This document shows, piece after piece, positions 9,637 through 18,842 of a DNA stretch of 64,000 nt. How positions within the stretch are numbered: position 1 is the first letter of the stretch; every line of letters begins with the position of its first letter. The position numbers and the translations under genes were made by a program. The notes beneath the pieces are model-generated. The model made no database searches and was not told the origin of the DNA. It saw nothing but the letters and a program-made list of their open reading frames with translations. Source of the DNA: Symbiodinium natans (lineage: Eukaryota; Sar; Dinophyceae; Suessiales; Symbiodiniaceae); NCBI GenBank assembly GCA_905221605.1, contig CAJNDS010002335.1:1304887-1368886 (forward strand), read 5' to 3'.

Positions 9637-9695
9637 GTGCCTCTTGGGCGGAGGACTGCCCGTGCGGAAACAATGCCGCCACGCGGCTAGCATGG
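9637..9695 (+). CDS. Micro-exon, G-type module
   Basis: TGCATGCAG acceptor, then ASWAEDCPCGNNAATRLAW, then GTGGGG. CPCGNNA is a canonical G core. It follows the D exon at 8430 in the expected order. Confidence 0.7.
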
Positions 9696-9843
9696 GTGGG
9701 GGGTTCAGGGTTCAGGGTTTAGGGTTTAGGGTCCAGGGTTTAGGGTTTAAGGGTGGCTCTTGGGATATTGGGGATTGTGAAAATCGGGGGGGACTCCATG
9801 CCACTCGCATATCACCTGTAATTGCTTACTTGGCCCTGCTCAG

Positions 9844-9898
9844 GGTTCGCGCGATTCTTCAGCAGCGCGATGCCACGCTTGCATCTGCTGTTTCAAAG
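9844..9898 (+). CDS. Candidate exon, cysteine-dense
   Basis: CTCAG acceptor opens GSRDSSAARCHACICCFK. No clear donor was found, and another frame is also open. Confidence 0.3.
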
Positions 9899-10070
9899 AA
9901 CCCCTAAACCCTAAACCCTAAACCCTAGTGGAAGCACTCGAGATCAGCACCCCAAAATGTTCCCTGACTGCAAGAAAGGCCTTGGCCTAGACAGAAGCGG
10001 GAGCTGCATTATTGGGTACCTCCCCCACATACGGTGGGTTCCCTTACCCCCCTCTATACTACCCTTCCGG

Positions 10071-10144
10071 GTTTAGGGTTTAGGGTTTAGGGTTTAGGGT
10101 TTAGGGTTTAGGGTTTAGGGTTTAGGGTTTAGGGTTTAGGGTTC
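10071..10144 (+). repeat. Telomere-like array (TTTAGGG)n
   Basis: About ten tandem units flanked by duplicate-like GGTTCCCTTACCCCCCTCTATA and GTTCCCTTACGCCCCTCTATA, as if the array interrupts a duplicated element. Confidence 0.85.
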
Positions 10145-10274
10145 CCTTACGCCCCTCTATAGTACCCCCCCTAGGTTCCCTCCATAATTAAGGCTATTTA
10201 GGGATAATTAAGCCTAATTAAGGTCTTCTTGAGGCCTTGAGGGTTCAGGGGTTGCGGGTTTAGGATGTAGGCTT

Positions 10275-10381
10275 GGTAGCCCAGTGGTACCCTTTCCCCC
10301 TTTTCTTCTGAATCAGGGTTCCCTTGTGTAACCAACCCCAAAACAGGGTACCCTTATTTTAATATGGCTACTGGGCTACCA
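10275..10381 (+). mobile_element. Family E short inverted-repeat element
   Basis: The ends GGTAGCCCAGTGGTACCCT and ATGGCTACTGGGCTACC are inverted repeats. Related copies lie at 49192 (with a nested element) and, partly, at 52345. Confidence 0.65.
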
Positions 10382-10386
10382 AGAAT

Positions 10387-10502
10387 CCCTAAGCCCTAAA
10401 CCCTAAACCCTATACCCTAAACCCTAAACCCTAAACCCTAAAACCCTAAAACCCTAAAACCCTAAAACCCTAAAACCCTAAAACCCTAAACCCTAAACCC
10501 AA
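10387..10502 (+). repeat. Array of CCCTAAA passing into CCCTAAAA
   Basis: Canonical 7-bp units switch to a homogeneous run of 8-bp CCCTAAAA units and back. Confidence 0.9.
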
Positions 10503-10571
10503 AGCCACGGGGCGACCAAGTGGGGCGTTAGGCCAACGACTTAACGTCTCCAAAACAAACCCGCGACTCAG

Positions 10572-10634
10572 AGGTCAAGTGCACTGACCCTTTCTTCGGC
10601 TACTCCTACTGCACCGCCGTGCCTGGGCATCGGG
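10572..10634 (+). CDS. Micro-exon, G-end plus Y-type module
   Basis: CGACTCAG acceptor, then EVKCTDPFFGYSYCTAVPGH, then a probable GC donor (GGGCTTGGGG). It follows the CPCG exon 9637 and precedes the CPLVC exon 11057, as the module order predicts. CCCTAAA lies upstream and TTTAGGG downstream. Confidence 0.65.
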
Positions 10635-10636
10635 CT

Positions 10637-10728
10637 TGGGGGTTTAGGGTTTAGGGTTTAGGGTTTAGGGTTTAGGGTTTAGGGTTTAGGGTTTAGGGTT
10701 TAGGGTTTAGGGTTTAGGGTTTAGGGTT
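10637..10728 (+). repeat. Telomere-like array (TTTAGGG)n
   Basis: Thirteen or so tandem units immediately after exon 10572. Confidence 0.9.
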
Positions 10729-11056
10729 GGTTTATGGCAATGGGTTTTTTAGGTAGGAGTTGAGGGCCTGGCCCTAACCTAAACCTGTCTGAATCCTAAG
10801 CCCTAAAAGGCGTTCGGGCTCAGAGAGCCTAAACCGCTTTAACAGGAGGAACCCCTAGTCCTTTCGATGCCGAGGGTTTAGGGTTTGGGGTTTAGGGTTT
10901 AGGGTTTAGGGTTTTAGGTTACTGGTTCTAAGAGGGCTAGGTGGTTTAGCCTTTTTTGGCGTTTAGGGTCAAGGGTTTAGTTTAGGGTTTGCAGTAGGGT
11001 TTAGGGTTTAGGGTTTAGTCTGTTTAGGGTTTAGGAGTTTAGGCCCCCACGCCCAG

Positions 11057-11132
11057 ACGTCTTGGGGCTGCCCCCTTGTTTGCGACCCCGTCAACGAGAA
11101 GACCTGCTACCCCGTCGCCTACACGCTCGAGG
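11057..11132 (+). CDS. Exon, P-type module
   Basis: GCCCAG acceptor, then TSWGCPLVCDPVNEKTCYPV and AYTLEG. It has the full P pattern, with CPLVC and TCYP. The donor is probably GAGG then GTGCCT. The frame remains open to a TAG at 11188. Confidence 0.75.
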
Positions 11133-11428
11133 GTGCCTCGGAAAGCAAGTCTCGGGCCCCTGCGTGGGACTTTCTCCAGGAGCCTACATAGATACCGGTA
11201 ATTTCCTCCCATATGGAGGTTTCCGAAATTCGGGGTACCTTGTTGGGGTCCGTAGTACAATAGCCCTAAACCCTAAAACTTAAACCCTAAACCCTAAGTA
11301 GAGCTTGAAGCCGAAAATGTCGAAACCCCGAATCTTAGTCAGGCAGGATCTGAAAGATCGACCCTTTAAGGTTAGGGTTTATGTAGGGCTGAGGAATTTG
11401 TAGGGTTCCGGGTTTAGGGCTCAGGGCC

Positions 11429-11525
11429 TTTTAGGGTTTAGGGTTTAGGTTTAGGGTTTAGGGTTTAGGGTTTAGGGTTTAGGGTTTAGGGTTTAGGGTT
11501 TAGGGTTTAGGGTTTAGGGTTTAGG
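11429..11525 (+). repeat. Telomere-like array (TTTAGGG)n
   Basis: About thirteen units upstream of exon 11538. Confidence 0.9.
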
Positions 11526-11537
11526 GGTCCTCCACAG

Positions 11538-11624
11538 CTCCAAGTGGCTGCCGCCACAATGTTGCTGCACATGCCGTGCCGTGGTGTCTGTGGATGCGCA
11601 GGGCTGGTTGACCGGTTGTACCCG
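11538..11624 (+). CDS. Exon, D-type module with CCC core
   Basis: CTCCACAG acceptor; the frame SKWLPPQCCCTCRAVVSVDA then QGWLTGCTR. VVSVDAQGW aligns with VVSFDNSGN of 4819. The donor is CCCG then GTTGGC. Another frame is open, but only this one gives the shared motif. Confidence 0.55.
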
Positions 11625-11877
11625 GTTGGCAGTTTAGGGGGTTTAGGGTGTAGGGTTTAGGGTTTAGGGTTTAGGGTTAGGGGGGTTCAACACCCTCTCA
11701 AAACCCTACTGTGGCCGAGGTGTCGGCTCCTTTTAGGGGGCCTGGCTGCTGCTTTACGCACGGGCGGCTAGAGCGTGACTAACCTGTACCCTCACAACAC
11801 CAAGCCCCAGCCCATTTCATTGTTGCCTGAGAATCTTACAAGGCTATGCCCTCAAAGACACCATCCGATTCCCCTAG

Positions 11878-11945
11878 GTGAGCAAGACTGGAACGCCCCC
11901 GTGAACGAGAGCTGCCAGAATGTCACACAGCACCTTGCCTGCCAA
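11878..11945 (+). CDS. Exon, D-type module
   Basis: CCCCTAG acceptor, then EQDWNAPVNESCQNVTQHLA and CQ. It has DWN and NESC as in other D exons; the end uses a possible GC donor (CAA then GCCCTC). Confidence 0.6.
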
Positions 11946-12094
11946 GCCCTCAACCCTCTACAGACCCTAGGCCCTAAATCCTACACTCTATACAGCCTAA
12001 GCCCTCAAACCCGCAACCCTAAACCCTATATCAATAAACGGACACATGAGCCTTGGAGTTTGCCTAAGGCCTCAAGACGCCCTCCTTAGTAGAA

Positions 12095-12335
12095 GGGTAG
12101 GTAGCCTTTAACCCTTTTTCGGCATGATAATCCCTAGTAAAATGCCAAAGGAGGGGGGGGTTAGTTCCCCTACCCTAAACCCTAAACCCTAGACCCTAGA
12201 CCCTAAACCCTAAACCCTAAACCCTAAACCCTAAACCCTAAACCCTAAACCCTAAACCCTAAACCCTAAACCCTAAACCCTAAACCCTAAACCCTAAACC
12301 CTAAACCTTATGTTACTGGACCACTAAGCCTCAAC
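12095..12335 (+). mobile_element. Family F element split by a telomere-like array
   Basis: Left part GGTAGGTAGCCTTTAACCC to GGGTTAGTTCCCCTA; right part TTATGTTACTGGACCACTAAG. In intact copies (21100, 35238) AGTTCCCCTGGTACTGGACAACTAAG is continuous. Here a (CCCTAAA)n array (12174-12307) separates the halves. Confidence 0.65.
12174..12307 (+). repeat. Telomere-like array (CCCTAAA)n
   Basis: About nineteen units inside the family F element. Confidence 0.95.
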
Positions 12336-12346
12336 CCGAAGCCGAG

Positions 12347-12404
12347 GACGTGCCCTTGCGGCGCCAATGCGAAGATGTGCAGATGGACGGAAGCTTGGTG
12401 GCTG
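12347..12404 (+). CDS. Micro-exon, G-type module
   Basis: GCCGAG acceptor, then TCPCGANAKMCRWTEAWWL, ending at a GC donor with otherwise ideal context (G then GCAAGC). CPCGANAKMC is the best G core in the window. The 58-nt length recurs at 23165 and 25439. Confidence 0.7.
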
Positions 12405-12829
12405 GCAAGCTCTCACGACAGGGTTTCGGTTTCGAGTAACGGTTTTTAGGGGGGTTTAGGGTTTATGTAGGCTTGAGGAAGCCAGGGTTCAGGGTTTAGG
12501 GTGAAATCAAATCGGAAAATGGTGCACCGGCACCATCCTGTGTGTTTTGACAAGCTCAGGTGCATGTACACAGGTAGGGTTTAGGGTTTAGGTGTAGGGC
12601 CTTGCAGATTAATGAGCAGTTTAGGGTTTAGGGTTTAGGGTTTAGGGTTTAGGGTTTAGGGCAGTTAGGCTTTTCAAGGGTACCTATTAGCAGCGCGAGA
12701 GCAACCTCCTGACAAACCCACAGACGCGCTTCTCGGGCTCGTGGCTTAGCGTTTTTTTGCGGCTTTGGCTTGAGGAATCAGGCCTAAACCCTAAACCCTA
12801 AACCCTAAACCCTAAACGGCTCTTCACAG

Positions 12830-12890
12830 GGGCAGCTCAACAGCCACCAATTTGTGTCCCGAGAGACGCTTCCCTCAATCTGACAGCAGC
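12830..12890 (+). CDS. Candidate exon
   Basis: CTTCACAG acceptor opens GSSTATNLCPERRFPQSDSS. The donor was not found. NLCPE hints at a P or G core. Confidence 0.35.
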
Positions 12891-13027
12891 TAAAAACGGG
12901 GTCACCACAGCTCCTGAAGGGATTCTTCTTGTGAAAAGGTCCTCAAACAAAAGAACCGAGCCCCCAAACCAAGGGGTACCAACCCTACTGGTCCAAGAAT
13001 CCCCAGAGGATCCAGGGCCAAACCCCA

Positions 13028-13278
13028 AACCCCAAACCCCAAACCCCAAACCCCAAACCCCAAACCCCAAACCCTAAACCCTAAACCCTAAACCCTTTAG
13101 CCATGGAAAGCACCGGAAGCCCTTGTCCGCCCATGACACGAGGACGAGTGGGGGCCCTGCACTCAGCGGGAGATGGAGGTGTATAGGGTTCAGGGTTATA
13201 GGGTTATAGGGTTATAGGGTTATAGGGTTATAGGGTTATAGGGTTATAGGGTTATAGGGTTATAGGGTTTAGGGTTTA
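13028..13278. repeat. Variant arrays CCCCAAA, CCCTAAA and GGGTTATA
   Basis: CCCCAAA units (13028-13070) pass to CCCTAAA; after an 80-nt spacer a homogeneous (GGGTTATA)n run follows (13193-13265). Confidence 0.85.
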
Positions 13279-13289
13279 GGGCTTGGCAC

Positions 13290-13832
13290 CCTGAACCCCA
13301 AAACGCTGTCGGCATTCAGTGATTTCAAGTGCCCCATGCCCCAAAAATTGGGGGGGGGGGGGGGGGGGTGGTTGTTCTGAAAATAAGGGTACCTTCTTGG
13401 GGTTTCTGGTGGAAGGAAATCAGACTATTTGGGGGTCTATTGTAGGGTTCACAAATTGTCGTAAACCCCGAAATAATTGCCTACCATTGAAAATGTTGAT
13501 GTCCGACCTCACGCACCCCACATTCGAAACCCCAAGTACGGCGGCAACACGGGGCTGAAATATCTGCCAGTGGCATCCCCACATAATCCTTGCATGACTC
13601 GAATTCATCCTCCCAAAACACCTTTTCTAAGTACATAGGCCCCTTGATTGTGTTTTTTTTTGTGTAGGGGCGTTAAATATCGGGCCCAAGAAGTACTTCA
13701 TAAGCAGCGATATACAGGTTGAGAAGCTATCATGAACAAGTAGCCCGTGCGGATTGTTTGAGGATTCATTGCTGAACCTTGAACTCTGAAACCCCTGCAA
13801 GCTTGAAGCCTTCAGCTCAAAACCCTACATAG
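13290..13832. other. Intron interior with no assigned exon
   Basis: Holds a poly-G tract near 13350-13368, a foldback-like stretch (CCGAAATAATTGCC region) and AT-richer unique sequence. No module motif was seen. Confidence 0.5.
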
Positions 13833-13926
13833 AGGCGGGCCTGTATCACCATGATGAGCGAGTGCAAGTCTGATTCCGCTGAGTTGTTGGGTCATCCCAA
13901 GGATGCACAAATGCTGCACAAGAAGA
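13833..13926 (+). CDS. Exon, cysteine-containing
   Basis: CTACATAG acceptor; the frame RRACITMMSECKSDSAELLG then HPKDAQMLHKK; donor GTTTAGGG. Two cysteines eight residues apart, as in the ESC/CPC interval of D+G exons. Confidence 0.5.
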
Positions 13927-14013
13927 GTTTAGGGTTTAGGGTTTAGGGCTCAGACCGGTGGCAAAAAGGGCTTAGGGCCACCCAAGTCCAACATCCGGAT
14001 GACTTCTCAGTAG

Positions 14014-14051
14014 GTCGCAACGAAGACCAAGACGGCGAGTCCTACTTGAGG
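14014..14051 (+). CDS. Micro-exon ending at a family A element
   Basis: CTCAGTAG acceptor, then RNEDQDGESYL, with donor GTTCAGGGTACTT being the left end of a truncated family A element (14044-14095), as for exon 3751. Confidence 0.5.
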
Positions 14052-14184
14052 GTTCAGGGTACTTATGAACCAATTATAAGTGTACTTGTAGGGTCTAGGG
14101 TTTCGGACTGAGTACAGTTGAGAGGGTTTAGGGTTTAGGCCTGAGTATAGTTGAGAACGTTGCCAGGCCCTGAACCCGAAACCT

Positions 14185-14408
14185 CAACCCTAAACCCTAA
14201 GCCCTAAGCCCTAAGCCCTAAGCCCTAAACCCTAAACCCTAAACCCTAAACCCTAAACCCTAAACCCTAAACCCTAAACCCTAAACCCTAAACCCTAAAC
14301 CCTAAACCCTAAACCCTAACCCTAAACCCTAAACCCTAAACCCCAAGCCCTAAACCCTAAACCCTAAACCCTAAACCCTAAACCCTAAACCCTAAACCCT
14401 AGACCCTA
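14185..14408 (+). repeat. Long telomere-like array (CCCTAAA)n
   Basis: About thirty units, first CCCTAAG variants then canonical, immediately upstream of exon 14414. Confidence 0.95.
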
Positions 14409-14413
14409 ACGAG

Positions 14414-14520
14414 GTACGACAACGAGGTCTGCTACCCAACGGCCGAGACCTGTCCCGTGAGCTGCAAGTCGACTGAGCAACGCTGCTACATCTTGGCCGA
14501 TGGGGCTGCATTGCTGGAGG
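14414..14520 (+). CDS. Exon, P-type module between opposing telomere-like arrays
   Basis: The frame YDNEVCYPTAETCPVSCKST then EQRCYILADGAALLEG. CYP, CPVSC and RCY give two P-like cores in 107 nt. The acceptor is AACGAG right after the CCCTAAA array; the donor is the first GT of a GTTTAGGG array. This is the best example of the array-exon-array layout. Confidence 0.75.
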
Positions 14521-14641
14521 GTTTAGGGTTTAGGGTTTAGGGTTTAGGGTTTAGGGTTTAGGGTTTAGGGTTTAGGGTTTGGGGCTTGGGGCTTAGGGCT
14601 TAGGGCTTGGGGCTTAGGGCTTAGGGCTTAGGGCTTAGTGG
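14519..14641 (+). repeat. TTTAGGG array grading into CTTAGGG
   Basis: Eight canonical units followed by homogeneous GGGCTTA/GGGGCTT units. The intron after exon 14414 begins in it. Confidence 0.9.
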
Positions 14642-14693
14642 GGGTTAAGGTTTAGGGTTTTGAGGAGGGCTTAGGCTCAATTCCAGGGTTGAG

Positions 14694-14724
14694 GGGCAAT
14701 GGGGAATCATGTTTCGCGATGGTT
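14694..14724 (+). CDS. Micro-exon, D-type fragment
   Basis: GTTGAG acceptor and GTAGGG donor enclose GNGESCFAMV. GESC matches SESC of 8430. Confidence 0.5.
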
Positions 14725-14741
14725 GTAGGGTTGACGGTGTA

Positions 14742-14875
14742 CACTTGGAGGTCCAGGGCACTTAAGACCGCAACATGACTGTACTTACAAGTCCCCGAAG
14801 TCCTCCAAGTAGCTTAAGAAGCAGACGAATGATTGGGGTTCTACGTACCCATGAACCTCCAAGTAGGGCTTGTGG
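14742..14875 (+). mobile_element. Family A element
   Basis: The left end CACTTGGAGGTCCAGGGCAC pairs with the right end GTACCCATGAACCTCCAAGTA. Core contains CTTACAAGTCCCCGAAGTCC. Confidence 0.65.
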
Positions 14876-15024
14876 TCCTTTCAGGTCCTCTCAGGTTGTT
14901 TCGAATCTATGGGGAGGACTCGGGGTTATTGCGTTTCGGGTTTAGCGTTTATGGCTTCTCAGGCTGGTTTAGGGTTTAGGGTTTGGGTTTCTTTAAAGTA
15001 TGACCCCCTAATCCATTAGTTCAG

Positions 15025-15096
15025 AAATCGACCTTCAACTACACCGGGGTCCTTGTGGTGGTCTGCCGCCGCGCCAAAACCCGACGCCCCTGTTAT
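15025..15096 (+). CDS. Micro-exon, diverged P-type module
   Basis: GTTCAG acceptor, then KSTFNYTGVLVVVCRR and AKTRRPCY, donor GTATAG. The C-x8-C-Y spacing is close to CPLVC...TCY of 11057, although the first Cys-Pro is lost. Exactly 24 codons. Confidence 0.5.
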
Positions 15097-15425
15097 GTAT
15101 AGTGCAGGCACACCCCTAAACCCCAATTAAACCCCTGAACCCTGGAGCCCTAACCCCCCTAAACCCACGAGATCCCCTGAACCCCCTAAACCCCCTCAAC
15201 CCCCTAAATCCCCAAATGTCCTAAACCCCAGACCCTAAACCCTGGACCCTAGACCCTAGACCCTAAACCCTAACTTTCCTTCCACTGTCAACTCTGTAAA
15301 TGCGAAGAGGGCTTGGTTGGCCCAACGCCAGGTCTTACTTCTTGGCCTTTCCAACGAATTAGTGAATCTCTATGTAAGTCTCTCCACAAGTCACGTGGCT
15401 TCTGGATTTGTCCGCCTGGCAGATC

Positions 15426-15536
15426 GCATAAACCCTAAACCCTAAACCCTAAACCCCTAACCCCTAACCCCTAAACCCTAAACCCTAAACCCTAAACCCT
15501 AAACCCTAAACCCTAAACCCTAAACCCTAAACCCTT
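15426..15536 (+). repeat. Telomere-like array (CCCTAAA)n
   Basis: About fifteen units directly upstream of exon 15544. Confidence 0.9.
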
Positions 15537-15543
15537 TCTGAAG

Positions 15544-15640
15544 GACTACGCGACGAACGGCTTCCCTGGCGCTTTCCGAGAGACGTGCGTGTCAGCCACG
15601 GCCGTGTGCCCCTGTGGCACCCTGGCATCTCTTCAAGAGG
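15544..15640 (+). CDS. Exon, D+G-type module
   Basis: CTGAAG acceptor after a CCCTAAA array; DYATNGFPGAFRETCVSATA then VCPCGTLASLQE; donor GTTTAGGG. It joins the D (DYATNG, ETC) and G (CPCG) motifs in one exon. Phase 1 at its end fits the 2-nt start of 16007, giving LQE-G-TNAQQC. Confidence 0.75.
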
Positions 15641-15843
15641 GTTTAGGGTGTGGGGTTTGGGATTTGGGATTAGAGTTCAGGGTGTTAGGGTTTCAGGGTT
15701 TAGGGTGTCAGGGTGTACGGCGTTTGGGGCTTAGCCCTTTCTCAGTGATGGACGAAAGGTGACCTCGCTAAAGCTTCAGCGCAAATCCCTGAAACAACCC
15801 ATAAACCCCAGGCCCCCAAGACTTCCCAACCCCTTCAAAACCT

Positions 15844-15960
15844 AGGACCCAGAGTAGGCCCTTATTTCCGTTTCTTTAGGGTTTAGGTTCCCTTACAAGC
15901 CCATCTAAACCAAAACAACGGGCACCCTTTCTCATTCCTAGGTTACTCTTTGGGGTCTAG
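15844..15960 (+). mobile_element. Family D short element
   Basis: CTAGGACCCAGAGTAGGCCC at the left and TTACTCTTTGGGGTCTAG at the right, with GGGCACCCTTTCTCATTCCTAGG inside. Shares sequence with 19962, 46565, 49273 and 55438. Confidence 0.55.
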
Positions 15961-16006
15961 ATTCAAGAGCTCGAAACTTCCCCCGAACCCTAAAGCCCCA
16001 GTCGAG

Positions 16007-16080
16007 GCACCAATGCGCAGCAGTGCCACGATCCCCACTGGGCATCCGGGCGTTTCAAGGGACGTTTGCAGAACCATAAG
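16007..16080 (+). CDS. Exon, G-type module (3' half)
   Basis: GTCGAG acceptor; TNAQQCHDPHWASGRFKGR. It continues the CPCG exon 15544 in phase. C-H-D-P-x-W parallels the segment after other G cores (CTDP at 10572). The 3' end is not fixed. Confidence 0.6.
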
Positions 16081-16397
16081 CCCCAAACAACCACCCAACC
16101 CTGAAAACTGTTTACCCCTGAACCCTATAAACCTTAAACTACTACCCCGCACCCCTACACCACTCAACCCTACGCCCGAAACGAAAACTTCTTCACCCCA
16201 AACTACTACCCCCCTACACTACTCAACCTTAAACCCTATACACTTAACCCCCCCTACTAAACCCAAACGAAAGCCCTGAAAACGCTCGCCACCATCCAAC
16301 TTGGGGTCTCTCTCTTTGGGCGTGGGCTTGGGCTTAGGGTTCTTAGGGTTTTAGGGTTTAGGCTTGGTTTTGGGTTTCGGGTTTAGGGCACGCCCAG

Positions 16398-16476
16398 GAT
16401 TACCACTACTGCTATCCCCTGGTGGATTATTGGACGAACAGCGACTTTACCGCACCAGCTGGCTTTGCATTCCTGG
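16398..16476 (+). CDS. Exon, Y/P-type module
   Basis: GCCCAG acceptor, then DYHYCYPLVDYWTNSDF and TAPAGFAFLG. YCYPLVDY recalls TCYPVAY of 11057. The probable GC donor lies near 16476. Confidence 0.6.
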
Positions 16477-16640
16477 GCCCTTCAAACTCTGAAATCCAAA
16501 AAACCCTGAAACCCTCGAAACTCTTGACTGCAGGCGTACGCAGTGCAGGTGGTACAAAAGAGAAGCCGTTTTCACCTGCAAGCCGTAAACCCTCGAACCC
16601 TTCAAGCCATGCACCCCTAAACCCTCCACATAGAGGACTA

Positions 16641-16817
16641 GTTGGGGGTTCGTGGACCCCAAGTATAGCTTCACTCAGAAGCCCGTTAAGTCCCGAAGCA
16701 GGTTATCAGTCTGACTTATCATTGGGGCTGCTAAACCCTAAACCCTAAACCCCTAAACCCTAAACCCCTAAACCTCTAAACCCTAAACCCTATTCGGTAC
16801 CCATGAGCCTCCCAGTA
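16641..16817 (+). mobile_element. Family A element split by a telomere-like array
   Basis: Left end GTTGGGGGTTCGTGGACCCC and right end GGTACCCATGAGCCTCCCAGTA form a family A pair. A CCCTAAA/CCCCTAAA array (about 16731-16794) sits between the core and the right arm. Confidence 0.6.
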
Positions 16818-17051
16818 GGCTTGTTCATCGCAACCAGGATCCCTTAGATTGGCATCCCCAGGGCCCGGCATACTTGGGGGGGTGTCGAGTCTAAGGGTTT
16901 AGGGCGTCAGGGGGTTTAGGGGTTTCGGGGGTTTAGGCTTTAGGATTTAGGGTTTGGGGCTTAGGGTGTAGGGGTTAGGGTTTAGGGTTTAGGGCTATCG
17001 AGTTCCCGGTCTCAGGTAGATATAACCTACGTGCTGCTTGCCTCTGGATAG

Positions 17052-17122
17052 GTCGAACAATACTTGCACTGTTGCAACCTTCCGTGCCACACCTCCACGT
17101 ATAGTGGGTATTTGTCCTACAA
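17052..17122 (+). CDS. Exon, D+G-like module
   Basis: TGGATAG acceptor; SNNTCTVATFRATPPRIVGI then CPTS; possible GC donor. NNTC followed by GICP parallels RETC then VCPCG of 15544. Confidence 0.5.
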
Positions 17123-17438
17123 GCTATAGACGGTTTCTGACATGAAGTGTCCCGTGAAAAGGGGCTTCTACTACATTTTTACCCTCGTGTTTGGGAAGCT
17201 CCCAGATCACCGGATCCTACCCCGAACTGGGGGCGTAGTCGAACCCGAACCCTAAACCTTCAACCCGAGGCCCGAGAAGCCTACAGGGGGTAGTCCAGAC
17301 TTTCAGAGCCCTGAGCTGCCCAAACCCGCAAAAACACGCCGACTCCGTTTTGGCGTTCGGAACTGGCTTTAGAATTGTCTTCTGTAGGGTTTAGGGTTTA
17401 GGGCTTAGGGTCTAGGGTTTAGGGTTTAGAATCGCCAG

Positions 17439-17516
17439 CTCGCCTCTTGTCTGCTGGAAGATACCATGCGCTGCCCCGTGTACTGCACCGACAACGAGGA
17501 CACCTGCTACAGCCCA
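17439..17516 (+). CDS. Exon, P-type module
   Basis: TCGCCAG acceptor; LASCLLEDTMRCPVYC then TDNEDTCYSPS. A canonical P core, CPVYC with DTCY. The donor is probably a GC just after AGCCCAA; a TGA follows at 17532. Confidence 0.7.
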
Positions 17517-18083
17517 AGCCCCTTGACTGCTTGATTTTTAACCCTAAAACCGAATATTCCAAAACCCGAAACCCCTAAAACTTTAGGGTTTAGGGTTTAG
17601 GGTTTATTCAGGGACATTGTGGGGTGACTGGGGGGGGAGGCTACAGTAGCTAGGTTTGAGCTCTAGGGGGTTTAGGGTTTAGGGCTAGGGTTTAGGGGTT
17701 TCGGGCTTAAGGTCTAGGGGTCATGTTAGGTTTTAGGGAGTAGCATCTCAGGGGACATTTTCTCCATGCGTGTGCTTTACCCGTAAACTCGGGACCCTTT
17801 TTGCTCAACCCTAAACCCTCGAATTCCTACACCCCAAACCCCAAACCCTCTAATTCCTAAATGCCCAAACCCTAAACCCTGCATCTCCTGAACCCCAAAC
17901 CCTAACCCTACAATTCCGAAACCCCAAAACCCTAAACCCTTAAACCTAAGCCCCATAATTCTACGTCCTAAACCCCGAACCCTAAACCGCATAGTTCCTA
18001 GACAGCACAATAATTCTATGTCCTAGACGTCCTAAACCCCAAACCCTAAACCCTAAACCCTAAACCCCATAATTCCTAGCCAG

Positions 18084-18185
18084 CGTCTTGGGCTCACTGG
18101 GCTTTCGTTCCGAGGCTACGACGCAACTGGCAACTGGCTGAGCACGGAGGAATCCTGTGCACCCTGGCCGTTTGCAGGGTGCAGT
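18084..18185 (+). CDS. Exon, D-type module
   Basis: Exactly 34 codons. RLGLTGLSFRGYDATGNW then LSTEESCAPWPFAGCS. YDATGNW and ESCAPW define the D consensus. The acceptor GCCAG follows a CCCTAAA-rich tract; donor GTTTAGGG. Confidence 0.75.
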
Positions 18186-18611
18186 GTTTAGGGCTTTGGG
18201 CTTAGGGTTTAGGGTTTAGGGTTTAGGGTTTAGGGTGGGCTGTGTCTCAAAAGGACGAACTCTTTAGGGTTTAGAGTTTAGGGTTTAGGGTTTTAGGGTT
18301 TAGGGTTTAGGGCTCAGGGCTTAGGGCTTAGGGTCTAGGGTTTAGGTTTAGGGTTTAGGGTTTAGGGTGTCCATATGGTGCTCTCAGTCGGTTTTCTACA
18401 TCAAGTTACCACAACAGCAAGGAAACCCTGCCATGTGCCATATTATCCTAGCTACCCTAAACCCTAAACCTCTTCACAGCAACCCTACACACCCCAAAGC
18501 CGAGCCTCAGGCCCTAGGTTTTGAACCCTAAGCCCTAAACCCTAAACCCTATGCCCTAAACCCTAAACCCCTTCACAGCAACCAAGCTGAGCTTCAGGCC
18601 CTAGGTTTTGG

Positions 18612-18706
18612 AACCCTAAACCCTAAACCCTAAACCCTAAACCCTAAACCCTAAACCCTAAACCCTAAACCCTAAACCCTAAACCCTAAACCCTAAACCC
18701 TAAACC
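18612..18706 (+). repeat. Telomere-like array (CCCTAAA)n
   Basis: Thirteen tandem units. Confidence 0.95.
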
Positions 18707-18806
18707 GGAAGGTGTGGGGACAACTAAGACGGCTTGATTTCCTAACCTGAATGCCAAAGGCGATTACCCAAGGTGCGTTTCAACCTAACCTTGGATCCTT
18801 TTCCAG

Positions 18807-18842
18807 TTCTTCGAGACCGACCTACAAACCCCGCACTGCCGT
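18807..18842 (+). CDS. Candidate micro-exon
   Basis: TTTTCCAG acceptor, then FFETDLQTPHCR, then a GC donor (GGCTAGTC). The acceptor is pyrimidine-rich, but no module motif is evident. Confidence 0.35.
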
